Shown here piece by piece: positions 6,135 to 6,465 of a stretch of DNA of 6,465 bases. The stretch lies in contig JAEYWW010000080.1 in assembly GCA_023428805.1 (NCBI GenBank), forward strand, positions 1 to 6,465. The letters are read 5' to 3'. The translations under genes and the position numbers were made by a program. The notes beneath the pieces were generated by a model. It searched no databases and was not told the DNA's origin. It saw only the letters and a list, made by a program, of their open reading frames with translations. The DNA comes from Armatimonadota bacterium. GTDB lineage: Bacteria > Armatimonadota > Fimbriimonadia > Fimbriimonadales > Fimbriimonadaceae. Every line of letters starts with the position of its first letter. The stretch's first letter is position 1.

Positions 6135-6461
6135 TCAGGGATTCTTCGTCAGGCGATGCTTGAGCCAGCTTTCCACAGGTTCGTCCCCGCCGATCTGTCC
6201 CTGCCGTGCGGCCTCTCGTAAACCTGGTTCGATGAAGCCGAAGTGCCCCTCAGGGTCCGCGCGTCGATTGATGTCCCGCGCGAAGAGATTGATCTTGATG
6301 AGCTGAGGCCAGCCACCCTCTGCGGCATGATCGAGGAAGGATATGATTTCCTTGCGGCGGGAATAGGGGCCGCCCAGCTCACATATTTGGAATGAAAGCG
6401 AGTTCTGATCAAGCTGCGACATGAGCGAAACGTAGCGGGTGTAAGTCGATTTCAAAGGCAT
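6135..6461 (-). CDS. Unrecognised small protein, possibly 5'-truncated by the window edge
   Basis: I do not recognise this 108-aa protein. It has no signal peptide, membrane helix or cysteine motif; there is a single Cys in QICELGG. The C-terminal half is mixed charge and probably soluble and helical, ending in SWLKHRLTKNP. A phrase such as EIISFLDHAAEGGWPQLIKI resembles a helix-turn-strand unit. Codon third positions are mostly G or C, as in the neighbouring genes, and the frame stays open for its full length, so it looks like a real gene. The ATG at 6461 is only 4 bases from the window edge and the frame is open upstream, so the true start may lie outside. It converges on the acyltransferase gene with a 12-nt gap. 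Confidence 0.6.
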   Translation of the reverse strand: MPLKSTYTRYVSLMSQLDQNSLSFQICELGGPYSRRKEIISFLDHAAEGGWPQLIKINLFARDINRRADPEGHFGFIEPGLREAARQGQIGGDEPVESWLKHRLTKNP

Positions 6462-6465
6462 ATCC

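Overview
The window is GC-rich bacterial chromosome with six protein genes packed almost end to end. No tRNA, rRNA, CRISPR array, insertion sequence or att-like repeat was seen. A Tat-exported Gfo/Idh/MocA oxidoreductase next to a secreted M60 metallopeptidase with a TCAF-like layout suggests an environmental heterotroph of the Armatimonadota or Planctomycetota-Verrucomicrobiota type. This placement is an inference from gene content and is weak.

Layout. Positions 15-1319 (minus) encode the exported oxidoreductase. An 83-bp divergent promoter region separates it from the M60-like peptidase (1403-3538, plus). After a 60-bp gap, three plus-strand genes follow closely: a YebC/TACO1 family protein (3599-4345), a rhomboid protease with a helical, TPR-like C-terminal extension (4369-5463), and a DUF374-type lysophospholipid acyltransferase (TTG start at 5460, overlapping the rhomboid stop, ending at 6122). 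A small unrecognised gene on the minus strand (6135-6461) converges on this cluster and may continue past the right edge.

How they may work together. The left pair is divergently transcribed and both products carry export signals. They could serve uptake or degradation of glycosylated polymers, but no substrate can be read from sequence. The yebC-rhomboid-acyltransferase group looks like one transcription unit joining a translation-related factor with two membrane proteins; the functional link is unknown. Three features of gene expression stand out. TANNNT -10-like boxes lie 6-11 nt before three ATGs that lack a good Shine-Dalgarno, suggesting leaderless or nearly leaderless mRNAs. A perfect hairpin covers the rhomboid Shine-Dalgarno. 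The acyltransferase starts at a TTG inside a TTGA stop/start overlap. The genes themselves belong to known families, and I see no clear evidence of an undescribed multi-gene system.
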